Shown piece by piece: positions 35,237-45,077 of a DNA stretch of 64,000 nt (position 1 is its first letter; every line of letters begins with the position of its first letter). Origin of the DNA: an uncultured Prevotellaceae bacterium (lineage in GTDB: Bacteria > Bacteroidota > Bacteroidia > Bacteroidales > Bacteroidaceae); assembly GCA_902788605.1 (NCBI GenBank), contig CADAKX010000002.1, positions 62,001-126,000 on the forward strand. Direction: 5' to 3'. The translations under genes were made by a program, and so were the position numbers. The notes below the pieces were generated by a model. The model was not told the origin of the DNA, made no database searches, and saw nothing but the letters and a program-made list of their open reading frames with translations.

Positions 35237-35268
35237 TTTGGCTGTTTGACATGAATCAATTATCTTTG
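35237..35268 (+). promoter_or_regulatory. Promoter of the GH128-like glycosidase gene
   Basis: TTTG (35237-35240), a 20-bp spacer and TATCTTTG (35261-35268), 33 nt before the ATG at 35302. Confidence 0.7.
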
Positions 35269-35301
35269 CAAAGAATTAAAAAACTAACTAAGTGTAACTA
35301 T

Positions 35302-38300
35302 ATGAGAAAACTAACTACTTTTTGGATGCTCATCATGCTTTGCATGCCTTTGGCAATGATGGGCGGCAACACTAAGAAAACAGTGACACAGGTGACCGAC
35401 TCGGTGGCTGTGACAGATAATGTGGACTATATCATCTCGGGTGATCCCCCCTTTACCGATGATGGTAAGGTGAACATTGTGAATACCGACCATGCCGTGC
35501 TGATTATCAACAAGGTGAAGCCTTCGGTAGCCATCAGCAAATGGCTGAAAAAGGTGCTGGTCAATGGTGAACAGGCCAAGAACAACACCAACTGTCAGGT
35601 GAAACTCTATAGAAACGGCTGTATCATCCTGCCTTATGGTAATAGCTTTAAGCCCCTGACCACCTTTACGGAGCGTAACTTTGAGGGCGATTCGTGCAAT
35701 AACTATGGCTTGGGTAATACTGGTGGCTATATGAACACCCTGACCACAGCACTTCTGAACAACCGCATCCGTTCGTTCAAGTTGAAGAGAGGTTATATGG
35801 TGACCTTCTCAACTCAGGGCAGTGGTAAAGGTTACAGTCGTTGCTTCATTGCTGCCGATGCTGACCTGGAGATTAAAGAACTGCCAGCCGTACTCGACCA
35901 GAAGATTTCCTCATACCGCGTGTTTAAATGGTATGATGCCAGTAAGAAGCAGTTGGCCAGCGCCGCAGGCGACAAGAACGCCCTCTCTGCACTCCGTGTT
36001 CAGAGTAGCTATGACTGGGGCCAAGGTAACAGTTCGTTGCTACCCGACTACGAATGGGTGCCCAATCATATCTATGAGGACTGGCCCTCATCATCTACCA
36101 TCGGTGGAACCTCGCAGTCGCCACATACCAAGAACAACAATGAGCCCCGCAACTCGTCGGACGATCACCCTCAGGACCTTGAGACTATCCTTAATAACTG
36201 GGAGAACATGATGCGTACCGGTATGCGCCTGTGCTCACCAGCCTCTTGGGATGGCAGTGACTATTGGAACGCTACAGGTTTCCTGGCAGAGTTTATGGAC
36301 TCTATTGATGCACGTGGATGGCGTTGTGACATCATCGACCTGCACTGCTATTGGACCGAGGGTAACTTTGGTAATATTGCTAACTGGGCCAATAAATACA
36401 AGCGTCCCATCTGGATTTCAGAGTGGTGTTGGGGGGCCTCGTGGAATAATAATGGTGCCTTTGCTAATGGCGTGACTCAGGCTCAGGTGAAGAATGCCCT
36501 GCAAACCATCTGCTCTGGTCTTAATAATGCCAATTATGTGGAGCGTTACTATTATTGGAACAGTGAGCGCGACATCTCGAAGGTTTATAAGAATGGATCT
36601 TTGACACCTGCTGGTGAATATTATTCTGCGATGGATGCCCCGATGGCCTACAATGGCAAGTATGATTTCGTGCCTACCACACCTCGTCAGTATGGTCCTT
36701 CGAAGTTCAAGGCCGCGCTGACCAATGGCAAGATGCGCCTCACATGGCACGACTCCAACGGTGAGTACAACCAGCTGATGGAGATTCAGATGAAGGATGC
36801 CTCGGGTCGCTGGGTGGTGCTTGACACGATTGCTCAGAAGGAGACAGCAGCCAACTATACCTATGACGTGAATAATTCCGACGAGACCGTTAACTATCGT
36901 CTCCACCTGATTGACCTCAGTGGCAAGGAGTACTTTACCTCTGACGAGTTGAATGCCGGTGACGTGGTAGAGGTTGACGGACAGGTGTTCTATGCTGGTG
37001 GCAACGTCTTGCTGAACGGCGAGTTTGACCTCGGCTTCACAGACTGGACCAACGGACAGGGTAACACCCTGACAGAGCCCCAGTTCCAGGTAGTAGGTGC
37101 TGGCGGATATGATGGCGGTGCCTATCTGCAGGCCCATATGAATGGTGGCATGAACACGATTTCTGCTGTGAAGAAGACGGTGGACCTGGTGCCGAATCAG
37201 AACTATATCCTCCGCATGGCTACCATCAATTGTGGCAACTATGCGAAGATGGCACTCTCGCCCGATGGCACTACGCTGGTCAAGGAAGTGGCAAAGGCCA
37301 CCAACGGCACCTCATGGAACCTCGAGCGCTTTGTGTTTAATACCGAGACCTACGACAAGGGTATCCTGTCGTTCTATACCTTGGGTGCCAAGGCCCAGAT
37401 TGACGCCGTAGAGCTGCGTCAGCTCTTTGCTACCCGCGAGGAGGCTCTGGCTGATGATGCTGCTAAGTCACAGCTGAGAGCTCAGGCCGAGGAGGCTTAT
37501 CATGCCCAATCTACAGTCTTGACAGACCGTCTTGCCCGCTTTGCTACAACCCTCGACGCCATCAAGGATAAACCCTGTCCCGGTTACGACCAGATGAAGG
37601 AACTGCTGACCCAGGCACAGGCTGCTCAGACCTATCAGGAGAAACTGGACCTGACAGAGCAGATTCAGACGTTGATGGATACCTATCTGGCTTTCACCCG
37701 TTCGTCCAAGCAGCCTAAGTATGGTTCGTTTGCCGGTGAGAAGAGTGATGGTTGGGAGACGAAGGTAGGTACCTATAAGGATGGCGATCAGAAAGCCACC
37801 ACTAAGTTTGGCAAGACCTGCTGGAATGCCTGGTGGAGCACCACGACGAGGACCGCCACAATGGAGATTCGCCAGACGGTGACAGGTCTGCCAGAAGGCT
37901 ATTACCAGTTGGAGTGTAAGGGCACCACCGAGCACTTCTGTATCTCCGACCAGCATGGCTATCTGAAGAGTGGCAACAACGAAGCCGTGACGCCAGTTAT
38001 GACGAAAGACTTCTTCGACCTGCCTGTTTCCGATGTCTGGGAGACGCTGAAGTCAACGCCGATCTATGTCGAGCCCAATGGCTCGCTGACCCTGGGCTTC
38101 AAGAGTTCTAAGACCAATGCCCATACCAGTTGGTGGCACAGCTTCGGCAATGCGTCGGGCAGCAAGGACAACCGTGAGGGATGGTGGTGTGCCACGGGCT
38201 TTGTGCTCTATTATCACGCTATCGACGACCTGACAGGTATCTCTTCGGCAGTCTCTGCTTCACAGCCCGCCAATGGCTTCTATACCATTGATGGCCGACA

Positions 38301-38382
38301 GATGAAGGAGACAGAACATCTGAAGAGTGGCTTATATATCAAGGTGGAGAACGGACAGGCCAAGAAGGTCATCATCAAATAA
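35302..38382 (+). CDS. Secreted GH128-like glycosidase with carbohydrate-binding region
   Basis: 1026 residues. The signal peptide covers about 1-20. Residues about 200-430 match the GH128 core (glycosyl hydrolase catalytic core): NNNEP with acid/base E281, GMRLCSPASWDG, IDLHCYW, and WISEW with nucleophile E374. GH128 enzymes are endo-beta-1,3-glucanases. A Fn3-like segment is near 460-540, a CBM4/9-like jelly roll (NGEFDLGFTDWTNG) is near 565-710, and a helical stalk follows. The C-terminus ends YTIDGRQ and GLYIKVENGQAKKVIIK, a type IX-secretion-like tail seen in Prevotella secreted proteins. The extended upstream frame overlapping mscS is not coding. The next glycosidase starts immediately after the stop. 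Confidence 0.8.
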   Translation: MRKLTTFWMLIMLCMPLAMMGGNTKKTVTQVTDSVAVTDNVDYIISGDPPFTDDGKVNIVNTDHAVLIINKVKPSVAISKWLKKVLVNGEQAKNNTNCQVKLYRNGCIILPYGNSFKPLTTFTERNFEGDSCNNYGLGNTGGYMNTLTTALLNNRIRSFKLKRGYMVTFSTQGSGKGYSRCFIAADADLEIKELPAVLDQKISSYRVFKWYDASKKQLASAAGDKNALSALRVQSSYDWGQGNSSLLPDYEWVPNHIYEDWPSSSTIGGTSQSPHTKNNNEPRNSSDDHPQDLETILNNWENMMRTGMRLCSPASWDGSDYWNATGFLAEFMDSIDARGWRCDIIDLHCYWTEGNFGNIANWANKYKRPIWISEWCWGASWNNNGAFANGVTQAQVKNALQTICSGLNNANYVERYYYWNSERDISKVYKNGSLTPAGEYYSAMDAPMAYNGKYDFVPTTPRQYGPSKFKAALTNGKMRLTWHDSNGEYNQLMEIQMKDASGRWVVLDTIAQKETAANYTYDVNNSDETVNYRLHLIDLSGKEYFTSDELNAGDVVEVDGQVFYAGGNVLLNGEFDLGFTDWTNGQGNTLTEPQFQVVGAGGYDGGAYLQAHMNGGMNTISAVKKTVDLVPNQNYILRMATINCGNYAKMALSPDGTTLVKEVAKATNGTSWNLERFVFNTETYDKGILSFYTLGAKAQIDAVELRQLFATREEALADDAAKSQLRAQAEEAYHAQSTVLTDRLARFATTLDAIKDKPCPGYDQMKELLTQAQAAQTYQEKLDLTEQIQTLMDTYLAFTRSSKQPKYGSFAGEKSDGWETKVGTYKDGDQKATTKFGKTCWNAWWSTTTRTATMEIRQTVTGLPEGYYQLECKGTTEHFCISDQHGYLKSGNNEAVTPVMTKDFFDLPVSDVWETLKSTPIYVEPNGSLTLGFKSSKTNAHTSWWHSFGNASGSKDNREGWWCATGFVLYYHAIDDLTGISSAVSASQPANGFYTIDGRQMKETEHLKSGLYIKVENGQAKKVIIK

Positions 38383-41067
38383 ATGCGTATGTCTATGAAC
38401 AAGAAATATGTGATGGGAGCAGCGCTGACGCTTCTCGTGGCTGTTGGCGCTCAGGCCCAGGAACGCTCGTCGTCGAGCATCTATCTGCAGGGATTAAAGA
38501 AGGCCGATGTCAACGTGCCGTTCTATCTCTCAGCAGAGGGTAAGCGCTTCGAACCCACCTGGGGCGTCGACCTGGCGTGGATTAGTGAGCAGAACATCAT
38601 GAAGGGTGTCAACCACATGGGTAAGGAAAACATCGGCATCGGACGTATCGCCTTCCGTTTTACTGAGTCCTTGGTCAACGATTCGGCCCTCACTACCAGT
38701 TTGATTAACGTGCTGAAGCAACGCTGCACGCTGTTTAATAAGATCAGTACCACGCTTCCCCTGACCCTTACGGCAGACCAGGAGGCAGGCACCAACGAGT
38801 ATTACGTGAAAAACAAGGTGGCCAACAACGACCACTGGGCTGCCATGATTAATAGCCATGTGCACTGGGTGCAGCAGAACACCAAGCATCCTGTGGTAGG
38901 CATCTCACCCTTCAACGAGGGTGACTACTGGAGTGTGGAGGAGGGTGGTTCGCCAGCCAAGCAGTGGCAGGTGGCTAAGCTCCTGAAGGAGAACTATCCC
39001 CGCTGTGCCGACATCGCTATGGTGGGAGGTAACACCCTGAACGACGACAAGGCATTGGATTGGTATACCCCTGGCAAGCAGTACTATGACTGGGGCAACA
39101 CCCACCAGTTGGCAGGCTCGTTTGATAACTTCGCCAAATTCTTCCAGCAGTTGCAGAAGGATGGAAAGGTGGGTTATGCCGACGAGATGCACAATGTAGG
39201 GGAGGCGATGGTAGGTCTCGAGTATGGTATGACGGTGGGCATCTGGTGGGGCTTTGACAGCAGAGCCCGCGGTGAGTTCTGCGACATCTCTCGCCACGGT
39301 GACCGACTGGCTTATGCTGAGCACCGCAACAACTGGACCGCAGCATCGGTCTATCGCCATGAGGACGGACGTATCAAGGCCTTTGTGGGCAGTAGCGAAC
39401 GCCAGGCCAAGACCACCAATTATCAGTTTGTTTCCGCTGAGCGCCCCGTCTATTACGATGGATTTGGTCCCGTGCATGAGTATGTATCAACCATGCCTGG
39501 TGGTACAGGCTACCAGACAGGTCAGACCAATGCCGAGCGTGTCATCAATGTGAAGTGGGGTGAGAGTGTGCCCCCTTGCCCCATCGATGGCACCTATAAG
39601 ATTATCTGCAAGGCAGCTGGCGATAAGGAGAATGTGGTGGCCTTTACGTCGAATGGCGGTAACATTGCGCAGCAGGCCTATAAAGGCACAGCCAAGCAGC
39701 AGTGGACGGTGAAGCCCGTCACTAATCGCACTGGTGGCGACCTGAGCTTCTATGACATCGAGTCGGTGAGCAACGCCAAGGTCCACCTCAATGTGAAGAA
39801 CTACTCGTTGTCGCAGGCCGATATCATTGGCTATACCCAGGATAATCCCACAAGCAATGAGCAGTGGTATCTGGAGTATGTGGATAATGGCTTCTACTAC
39901 ATTCGCAATCGTGAGAGTGCCCTCTATCTGGCCAAGCATGCTTCCGAGGCCCGTTTCATCCAGACCAAGAAACTCACTGGTTCTGCCCAGGATCGCATGC
40001 TGTTCCGCTTCATCCCTGTGGAAGTAACCTACGACATCACAGCCCCTGCTGCGCCCAGTCAGGTGATTGCTGAGTCTTCCGCTGCTTCGGTGCGTGTGTC
40101 GTGGAAAGCTAATGAAGATGCCGACCTGAAGGACTATATGGTGGTGCGTGCCCCCAAGGGAACGGAAGAGTGGGATGTGATTGCCCGCGGATTGACAGCC
40201 ACCTATTTCGTGGACAATACCTGTCGCCCTGGCACCTCTTATATATATAAGGTGAAGGCCGTCGACCTCTCTCAGAATATCTCTGACGCCTCCGAGGTTG
40301 TTGAGGCTACCCCCAGTGGCGAGCCTTCGCTGATAGCCCGCTGGACCTTTGAGGATAATCTCTATGACGTGACCCCCAACATGATGGATGCGGCATATGC
40401 CAGTGGCGTTACAGCCAAGTATCAGGCCGACCATAAGCAGGGCGATAAGTCGCTGAACCTGGCAAACCAGTTTGCACAGCTGCCCTATAGCATTGCTTCC
40501 AGCGACGAGTTGACCATCGCCATGTGGGTCAACTGGCGTTCATCTACCACCCAGTGGCAGCGCCTGTTTGACTTTGGCAACGACACCGAGCACTATATGT
40601 TCCTGACCCCCTATAATAGCTATACCAACGTGATGCGCTTTGCCATCAAGAATGGTGGTGATGAGCAGGTGCTCGATGCTCCCACAAAGCTGACGGCAGT
40701 ACAGTGGAAGCATGTTGCTGTGGTGCTGGGTAAGGATAAGACGTCGCTCTATGTCGATGGCGAGGAGGTGGCCTCTACCACAGGCATCACCATTCGTCCC
40801 AGTGATATCCGTCCAGTGATGAACTACCTCGGACGCAGCCAGTTCCTTGCCGACCCGAACCTTTCGGCCTGGCTCGACGATGTGCGTATCTACAACTACG
40901 CCCTGACTGGCGACGAGGTCAGGGCGGTGATAGCCGAGGATCCTTCGGGTATCACTGATGTGAAGACAGAGCTGCAGAACGATGCCTACTTTGGTCTTGA
41001 TGGCATCCGCAGGGATGCGCCGCAGCGAGGCATCAATATCATCAACAATAAAAAGGTAGTCCGTTGA
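38383..41067 (+). CDS. Secreted multidomain clan GH-A-type glycosidase with RICIN, Fn3 and LamG modules
   Basis: 894 residues. A signal peptide ends near GAQAQ. Residues about 30-350 look like a TIM-barrel glycosidase: GISPFNEGD with candidate acid/base E179 and GYADEMHN with candidate nucleophile E268. A ricin-type beta-trefoil follows (about 400-550, YKIICKAAGDKENV), then a fibronectin type III domain (about 560-640) and a LamG/concanavalin-like domain (about 650-860). The CAZy family could not be named; GH30- or GH39-like is possible. It starts at the base after the upstream stop, so the two enzymes are co-produced and probably attack one glucan. Alternative ATGs at 38389 and 38395 are in frame. 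Confidence 0.75.
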   Translation: MRMSMNKKYVMGAALTLLVAVGAQAQERSSSSIYLQGLKKADVNVPFYLSAEGKRFEPTWGVDLAWISEQNIMKGVNHMGKENIGIGRIAFRFTESLVNDSALTTSLINVLKQRCTLFNKISTTLPLTLTADQEAGTNEYYVKNKVANNDHWAAMINSHVHWVQQNTKHPVVGISPFNEGDYWSVEEGGSPAKQWQVAKLLKENYPRCADIAMVGGNTLNDDKALDWYTPGKQYYDWGNTHQLAGSFDNFAKFFQQLQKDGKVGYADEMHNVGEAMVGLEYGMTVGIWWGFDSRARGEFCDISRHGDRLAYAEHRNNWTAASVYRHEDGRIKAFVGSSERQAKTTNYQFVSAERPVYYDGFGPVHEYVSTMPGGTGYQTGQTNAERVINVKWGESVPPCPIDGTYKIICKAAGDKENVVAFTSNGGNIAQQAYKGTAKQQWTVKPVTNRTGGDLSFYDIESVSNAKVHLNVKNYSLSQADIIGYTQDNPTSNEQWYLEYVDNGFYYIRNRESALYLAKHASEARFIQTKKLTGSAQDRMLFRFIPVEVTYDITAPAAPSQVIAESSAASVRVSWKANEDADLKDYMVVRAPKGTEEWDVIARGLTATYFVDNTCRPGTSYIYKVKAVDLSQNISDASEVVEATPSGEPSLIARWTFEDNLYDVTPNMMDAAYASGVTAKYQADHKQGDKSLNLANQFAQLPYSIASSDELTIAMWVNWRSSTTQWQRLFDFGNDTEHYMFLTPYNSYTNVMRFAIKNGGDEQVLDAPTKLTAVQWKHVAVVLGKDKTSLYVDGEEVASTTGITIRPSDIRPVMNYLGRSQFLADPNLSAWLDDVRIYNYALTGDEVRAVIAEDPSGITDVKTELQNDAYFGLDGIRRDAPQRGINIINNKKVVR

Positions 41068-41081
41068 GACTACCTTTTTTC
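41049..41081. terminator. Bidirectional terminator between glycosidase and fcl
   Basis: An 11-bp stem (41051-41061 with 41068-41078), a 6-nt loop and flanking A- and T-runs serve both converging units. The stop codon (41065-41067) is in the loop. Confidence 0.88.
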
Positions 41082-41098
41082 TTGTGTTTCTATGTCGT

Positions 41099-42268
41099 TT
41101 AGTTCAGACTCTCCTGATACCACTCAAAGAGTTTTCTCACGCCATCCTCGATCTCCACTTTGTGGGTCCAGCCTAGTGAGTGCAGCTTCGAAACATCGAT
41201 GAGTTTGCGCATGGTGCCATCAGGTTTCGTGGCATCAAACACCACCTCGCCCTCAAAGCCCACCGCCTTGACAACCAGTTCTGAGAGTTGGCGGATGGTG
41301 AGTTCCTTGCCTGTGCCCACGTTGATGTGGCAGTTGCGAATCTCACCCAGTGATGGGATAGCGCCGCCTCGTCCAGTGCTGTGGTTGCGGTCTACGGCGC
41401 CATCGACAGAGGCTCCATAGTGCACGCTGGAGTATTTCTCGATGCCAATGACGTCCTTGAAGTCCACGTTCAGCAATACATGTACTGAGGCATCAGCCAT
41501 GTCTTCTGACCATAGGAATTCTCGCAATGGCGTTCCTGTGCCCCAGAGCGTCACCTTGTTGTCTTCGATGCCATACTTTCGTAATACCGTCATAACCTCA
41601 TCACGAGATGCTGAACCATTGACGCCCTCTACAGGACGCTTGTTTAGGTCGATGGTAATCTTGTCCCATGCTCCATCGTGGATGAGTTTGGCCAGATACA
41701 CCTTACGCATCATGGCAGGCATCACGTGACTGTTCTCCAAGTGGAAGTTGTCATTGGGGCCATAGAGGTTGGTGGGCATCACGGCGATATAGTTCGTGCC
41801 ATACTGCAGGTTGTAGCTCTCGCACATCTTCAGGCCTGCAATCTTCGCGATGGCATACTCCTCGTTAGTGTATTCCAGGGGTGAGGTCAGCAGACAATCC
41901 TCCTTCATGGGCTGGGGTGCATTCTTCGGATAGATGCACGTGGAGCCCAGAAACAGCAGTTTCTTCACGCCGTGGGCATAGGCCTCGCTGATGACGTTGC
42001 ACTGGATCTTCATGTTCATCATGATGAAGTCTGCGCGATACAGGCTGTTAGCCATGATGCCGCCCACGAAGGCAGCAGCCAATACCACTGCATCAGGCTG
42101 CTCCTCATCGAAGAACTTCTTCACCGCCACTTGGTCAGTCAGATCCAGTTCTTGGTGGGTTCGGCCCACCAAGTTAGTGTACCCTCTCTGCAAGAGGTTA
42201 TTCCAAATAGCGGAGCCCACCAGTCCGTGATGCCCCGCTACATATATTTTCGAGTTCTTATCTAACAC
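41099..42268 (-). CDS. fcl: GDP-L-fucose synthase
   Basis: 389 residues from a GTG start, chosen because LDKNSKIYVAGHHGLVGSAI is the family N-terminus; an upstream TTG is open. The NADPH-binding GHHGLVGSAI loop, the catalytic Ser in LGSTCIYP and the YxxxK pair in YAIAKIAG are present. It converts GDP-4-keto-6-deoxymannose to GDP-L-fucose in the cytoplasm. The protein is about 70 residues longer than E. coli Fcl because of an insert near 210-330 (NGSASRDEVMTVL, SVHYGASVDGAV). It follows gmd by 19 nt and is last in the unit. Confidence 0.93.
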   Translation of the reverse strand: MLDKNSKIYVAGHHGLVGSAIWNNLLQRGYTNLVGRTHQELDLTDQVAVKKFFDEEQPDAVVLAAAFVGGIMANSLYRADFIMMNMKIQCNVISEAYAHGVKKLLFLGSTCIYPKNAPQPMKEDCLLTSPLEYTNEEYAIAKIAGLKMCESYNLQYGTNYIAVMPTNLYGPNDNFHLENSHVMPAMMRKVYLAKLIHDGAWDKITIDLNKRPVEGVNGSASRDEVMTVLRKYGIEDNKVTLWGTGTPLREFLWSEDMADASVHVLLNVDFKDVIGIEKYSSVHYGASVDGAVDRNHSTGRGGAIPSLGEIRNCHINVGTGKELTIRQLSELVVKAVGFEGEVVFDATKPDGTMRKLIDVSKLHSLGWTHKVEIEDGVRKLFEWYQESLN

Positions 42269-42287
42269 AATTCTCAAATTCTTGACC

Positions 42288-43382
42288 TTATTTCACGATA
42301 CCCTTCTCCAGGTACTCCTCCAGATTGGTGCGCACCTTGGCAGCGGCGCCGTCGGCAGCCACCTTGGCCATGTCGCTGTCAACCATGATTTTCACCAATT
42401 CTTCAAACGAGGTCTTCGAAGGATCCCATCCCAGCTTCGTCTTCGCCTTGGTGGGATCACCCCACAGGTTGACCACATCGGTGGGTCGATAGAAGTCGGG
42501 CGACACCTCGATGAGCACACGGCCTGTTGCCTTGTCAATGCCCTTCTCGTCGGCACCCTCGCCAACAAACTCCAGTTCGATGCCCACATGCTTGAAGGCA
42601 TAGTAACAGAACTCGCGTACCGAGTGCTGCACACCTGTGGCGATGACGAAGTCCTCGGGCTTCTCCTGTTGCAGGATGAGCCACATACACTCAACATAGT
42701 CTTTGGCGTATCCCCAGTCGCGCAGGCTACCCAGGTTACCCAGGTAGAGCTTGTCCTGCTTGCCTTGTTTTATGCGTGCTGCAGCCAGTGTAATCTTACG
42801 GGTGACGAAGGTCTCGCCTCGGCGCTCACTCTCGTGGTTGAAGAGGATGCCCGAGCAGCAATACATGTTGTAGGCTTCGCGATACTCCTTCACAATCCAA
42901 AAGCCATACTGTTTGGCTACCGCATAGGGCGAGTAGGGGTGGAAGGGTGTATCCTCGTTCTGGGGCACCTCTTCTACCTTGCCATACAGCTCAGATGTTG
43001 AGGCCTGATAGATGCGGCACTGGTCTTTGAGTCCCAGCTGTCGCACAGCCTCCAGGATACGCAGTACACCCACGGCATCCACATCCGCTGTAAACTCAGG
43101 CGAGTCGAAGCTCACCTGCACGTGGCTCTGTGCTGCCAAGTTATAGATCTCTGTGGGGCGCACCTTTCCGATGACGCCGAGGATAGACATCGAATCGCCC
43201 AGGTCAGCGTAGTGTAGGTGGAAGTTTGGCTTGCCTTCCAGGTGGGCGATGCGTTCGCGGTAGTCCACCGACGAGCGGCGTATGGTGCCATGCACCTCGT
43301 AGCCTTTGGCCAAGAGGAACTCGGCGAGATACGAGCCGTCCTGTCCGGTGATACCGGTGATGAGTGCAATATTTTTATTCAT
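42288..43382 (-). CDS. gmd: GDP-mannose 4,6-dehydratase
   Basis: 364 residues, canonical length. The Rossmann motif [15 protein letters not shown], the catalytic STSELYG with Thr/Ser and Glu, the YxxxK pair in [11 protein letters not shown], and the substrate-binding [16 protein letters not shown] are all present. It oxidises and dehydrates GDP-mannose with bound NADP+. It starts 4 nt after manC. Confidence 0.97.
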   Translation of the reverse strand: MNKNIALITGITGQDGSYLAEFLLAKGYEVHGTIRRSSVDYRERIAHLEGKPNFHLHYADLGDSMSILGVIGKVRPTEIYNLAAQSHVQVSFDSPEFTADVDAVGVLRILEAVRQLGLKDQCRIYQASTSELYGKVEEVPQNEDTPFHPYSPYAVAKQYGFWIVKEYREAYNMYCCSGILFNHESERRGETFVTRKITLAAARIKQGKQDKLYLGNLGSLRDWGYAKDYVECMWLILQQEKPEDFVIATGVQHSVREFCYYAFKHVGIELEFVGEGADEKGIDKATGRVLIEVSPDFYRPTDVVNLWGDPTKAKTKLGWDPSKTSFEELVKIMVDSDMAKVAADGAAAKVRTNLEEYLEKGIVK

Positions 43383-43386
43383 AGGG

Positions 43387-44454
43387 TTAGTTTTCGCCCG
43401 AGAACTGCTTGATGCGCTGTTCCTCGGACAGTTTGCATATTAATAATGTATCGTCGTTTTCTGCCACGATAAAGCCATCCAGTCCCTGGATCACCACCTT
43501 CTTCTCCTGTGTGGCGTGCACCATACAGTTGTGGCTCTCGATCATCTGGATGTTGTCGCCGATGCAGGCGTTGCCATAGATGTCGCGTTTGGTCTGCGTC
43601 TGCAGAGAGCCCCATGTGCCCAGGTCGCTCCATCCGAAGTCGGCGGGACATACAAAGATCTCCTCAGCCTTCTCCATGATGGCATAGTCCACCGAGATGT
43701 TCTCGCACTGTGGGAACTTCTCGTTGATGACCTCCTGCTCCTGAGGTGTGCCATAGATGGGCAGCATCTGCTCGAAGATCTTGTTCATCTTGGGCTGATA
43801 GATGCGGAAGGCGTTGACGATGGTCGACACGTTCCAGATAAAGATGCCTGCATTCCAGAAATAGTAGTTCTTCTTGATATACTGCTGAGCTGTGGCCAGG
43901 TCAGGCTTCTCGCGGAAAGAGTCCACGCGGAAGATACCCTTGTTGCGCAGCGATGAAGCCGAGAGGTCGGCCTGGATATAGCCATAGCCCGTCTCAGGAC
44001 GGTTGGGCTTCATACCCAGTGTCACGATGGCGTCGCTGTCAGAGGTGAAGTCCATACACTCTGCGATGACGCGCTGAAACTCCTGCACGTTCATCACGAT
44101 ATGATCGCTGGGAGTCACCACGATGTTGGCCTTGGGATCCTGTGCCTTGATGCGCCATGATACGTAGGCGATACAGGGGGCAGTGTTGCGTCGGCAGGGC
44201 TCGCAGAGAATGTGGTTGCGCGGCATGTCGGGCAGCTGTTCTGCCACGATGTCGGCATATTTCTCGTTGGTTACCACCCAGATATTTTCAGGCGCTACCA
44301 GATTTCCGAAGCGCTCAACGGTGAGTTGCAGCAGAGTCTTGCCAGTGCCCAATACGTCGATAAATTGCTTGGGCTTCTCGGGTGTACTCATAGGCCAGAA
44401 GCGGCTGCCCACGCCGCCTGCCATAATGACGAGGTGATTCTTTGAAGATTTCAT
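43387..44454 (-). CDS. manC: Mannose-1-phosphate guanylyltransferase
   Basis: 355 residues, the single-domain form without the isomerase part. The nucleotidyltransferase motif [13 protein letters not shown] and the [10 protein letters not shown] and [10 protein letters not shown] segments are diagnostic. It makes GDP-mannose from mannose-1-phosphate and GTP, feeding gmd and fcl directly downstream. The start lies 2 nt after the dedA stop. Confidence 0.96.
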   Translation of the reverse strand: MKSSKNHLVIMAGGVGSRFWPMSTPEKPKQFIDVLGTGKTLLQLTVERFGNLVAPENIWVVTNEKYADIVAEQLPDMPRNHILCEPCRRNTAPCIAYVSWRIKAQDPKANIVVTPSDHIVMNVQEFQRVIAECMDFTSDSDAIVTLGMKPNRPETGYGYIQADLSASSLRNKGIFRVDSFREKPDLATAQQYIKKNYYFWNAGIFIWNVSTIVNAFRIYQPKMNKIFEQMLPIYGTPQEQEVINEKFPQCENISVDYAIMEKAEEIFVCPADFGWSDLGTWGSLQTQTKRDIYGNACIGDNIQMIESHNCMVHATQEKKVVIQGLDGFIVAENDDTLLICKLSEEQRIKQFSGEN

Positions 44455-44456
44455 AG

Positions 44457-45077
44457 CTATTTTCTTTTAATAATTGCTTTCACGATGAAATATCCCACAG
44501 CCAGTGCCAGGATGGCCAGGATGGCCCCCACGATATAGTGGTTGTAGTGCTGGATGGTGGTCTCGAGCTGGTCCTCGGGCACCACGGCATGCAGATACCA
44601 GCCCATGGCAGCGAGGATGGCGTGCCATGCGCCTGCGCCCAGTGTAGTGTATAGTAGGAACTTCCAGTAGTTCATGCGAGACAGTCCGGCAGGGATGGAT
44701 ATCAGATGGCGTATGCCAGGTACCAGTCGGCCCGTGAGTGTGGCCATGATGCCGTGGTCGTCGAAGTAGTGTTCACTCTTCTCCACCTTCTCTTGGTTCA
44801 GCAGGCACATCTTGCCCCATTTGCTGTTGGCGAACTTATAGATTACGGGTCGTCCCACGTAGAGTGCCACGAAGTAGTTGATTGATGCGCCTAGGTCGGC
44901 ACCGATGGTGGCAAATAGCACCACCAGCACCACATTGAGTTGTCCGCTGGCAGCATGATAGGCTGCGGGAGCCACGACGAGTTCCGAGGGTACGGGTATC
45001 ACCGTACTCTCCAACAGCATCAGCAGGAGTATTGTTCCGTAATTCAGGTTGCCAAGTAGTGTTGATATCCAGTTCAT
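44457..45077 (-). CDS. DedA-family inner-membrane protein
   Basis: 206 residues with about five hydrophobic segments. The ESTVIPVPSELVV stretch with an embedded Glu near the N-terminus, GADLGASINYFVA, and the GRLVPGIRHLISIPAG re-entrant segment are the DedA (SNARE-associated) signatures. Family members help recycle undecaprenyl phosphate or maintain membrane homeostasis, which fits the surface-glycan genes beside it. Its start overlaps the TPR gene stop as ATGA. Confidence 0.92.
   Translation of the reverse strand: MNWISTLLGNLNYGTILLLMLLESTVIPVPSELVVAPAAYHAASGQLNVVLVVLFATIGADLGASINYFVALYVGRPVIYKFANSKWGKMCLLNQEKVEKSEHYFDDHGIMATLTGRLVPGIRHLISIPAGLSRMNYWKFLLYTTLGAGAWHAILAAMGWYLHAVVPEDQLETTIQHYNHYIVGAILAILALAVGYFIVKAIIKRK

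Noticed and set aside
35008-35301. Upstream in-frame extension of the GH128-like gene into mscS
   Set aside because: It would bury a signal peptide inside the protein and overlap mscS and a good promoter.
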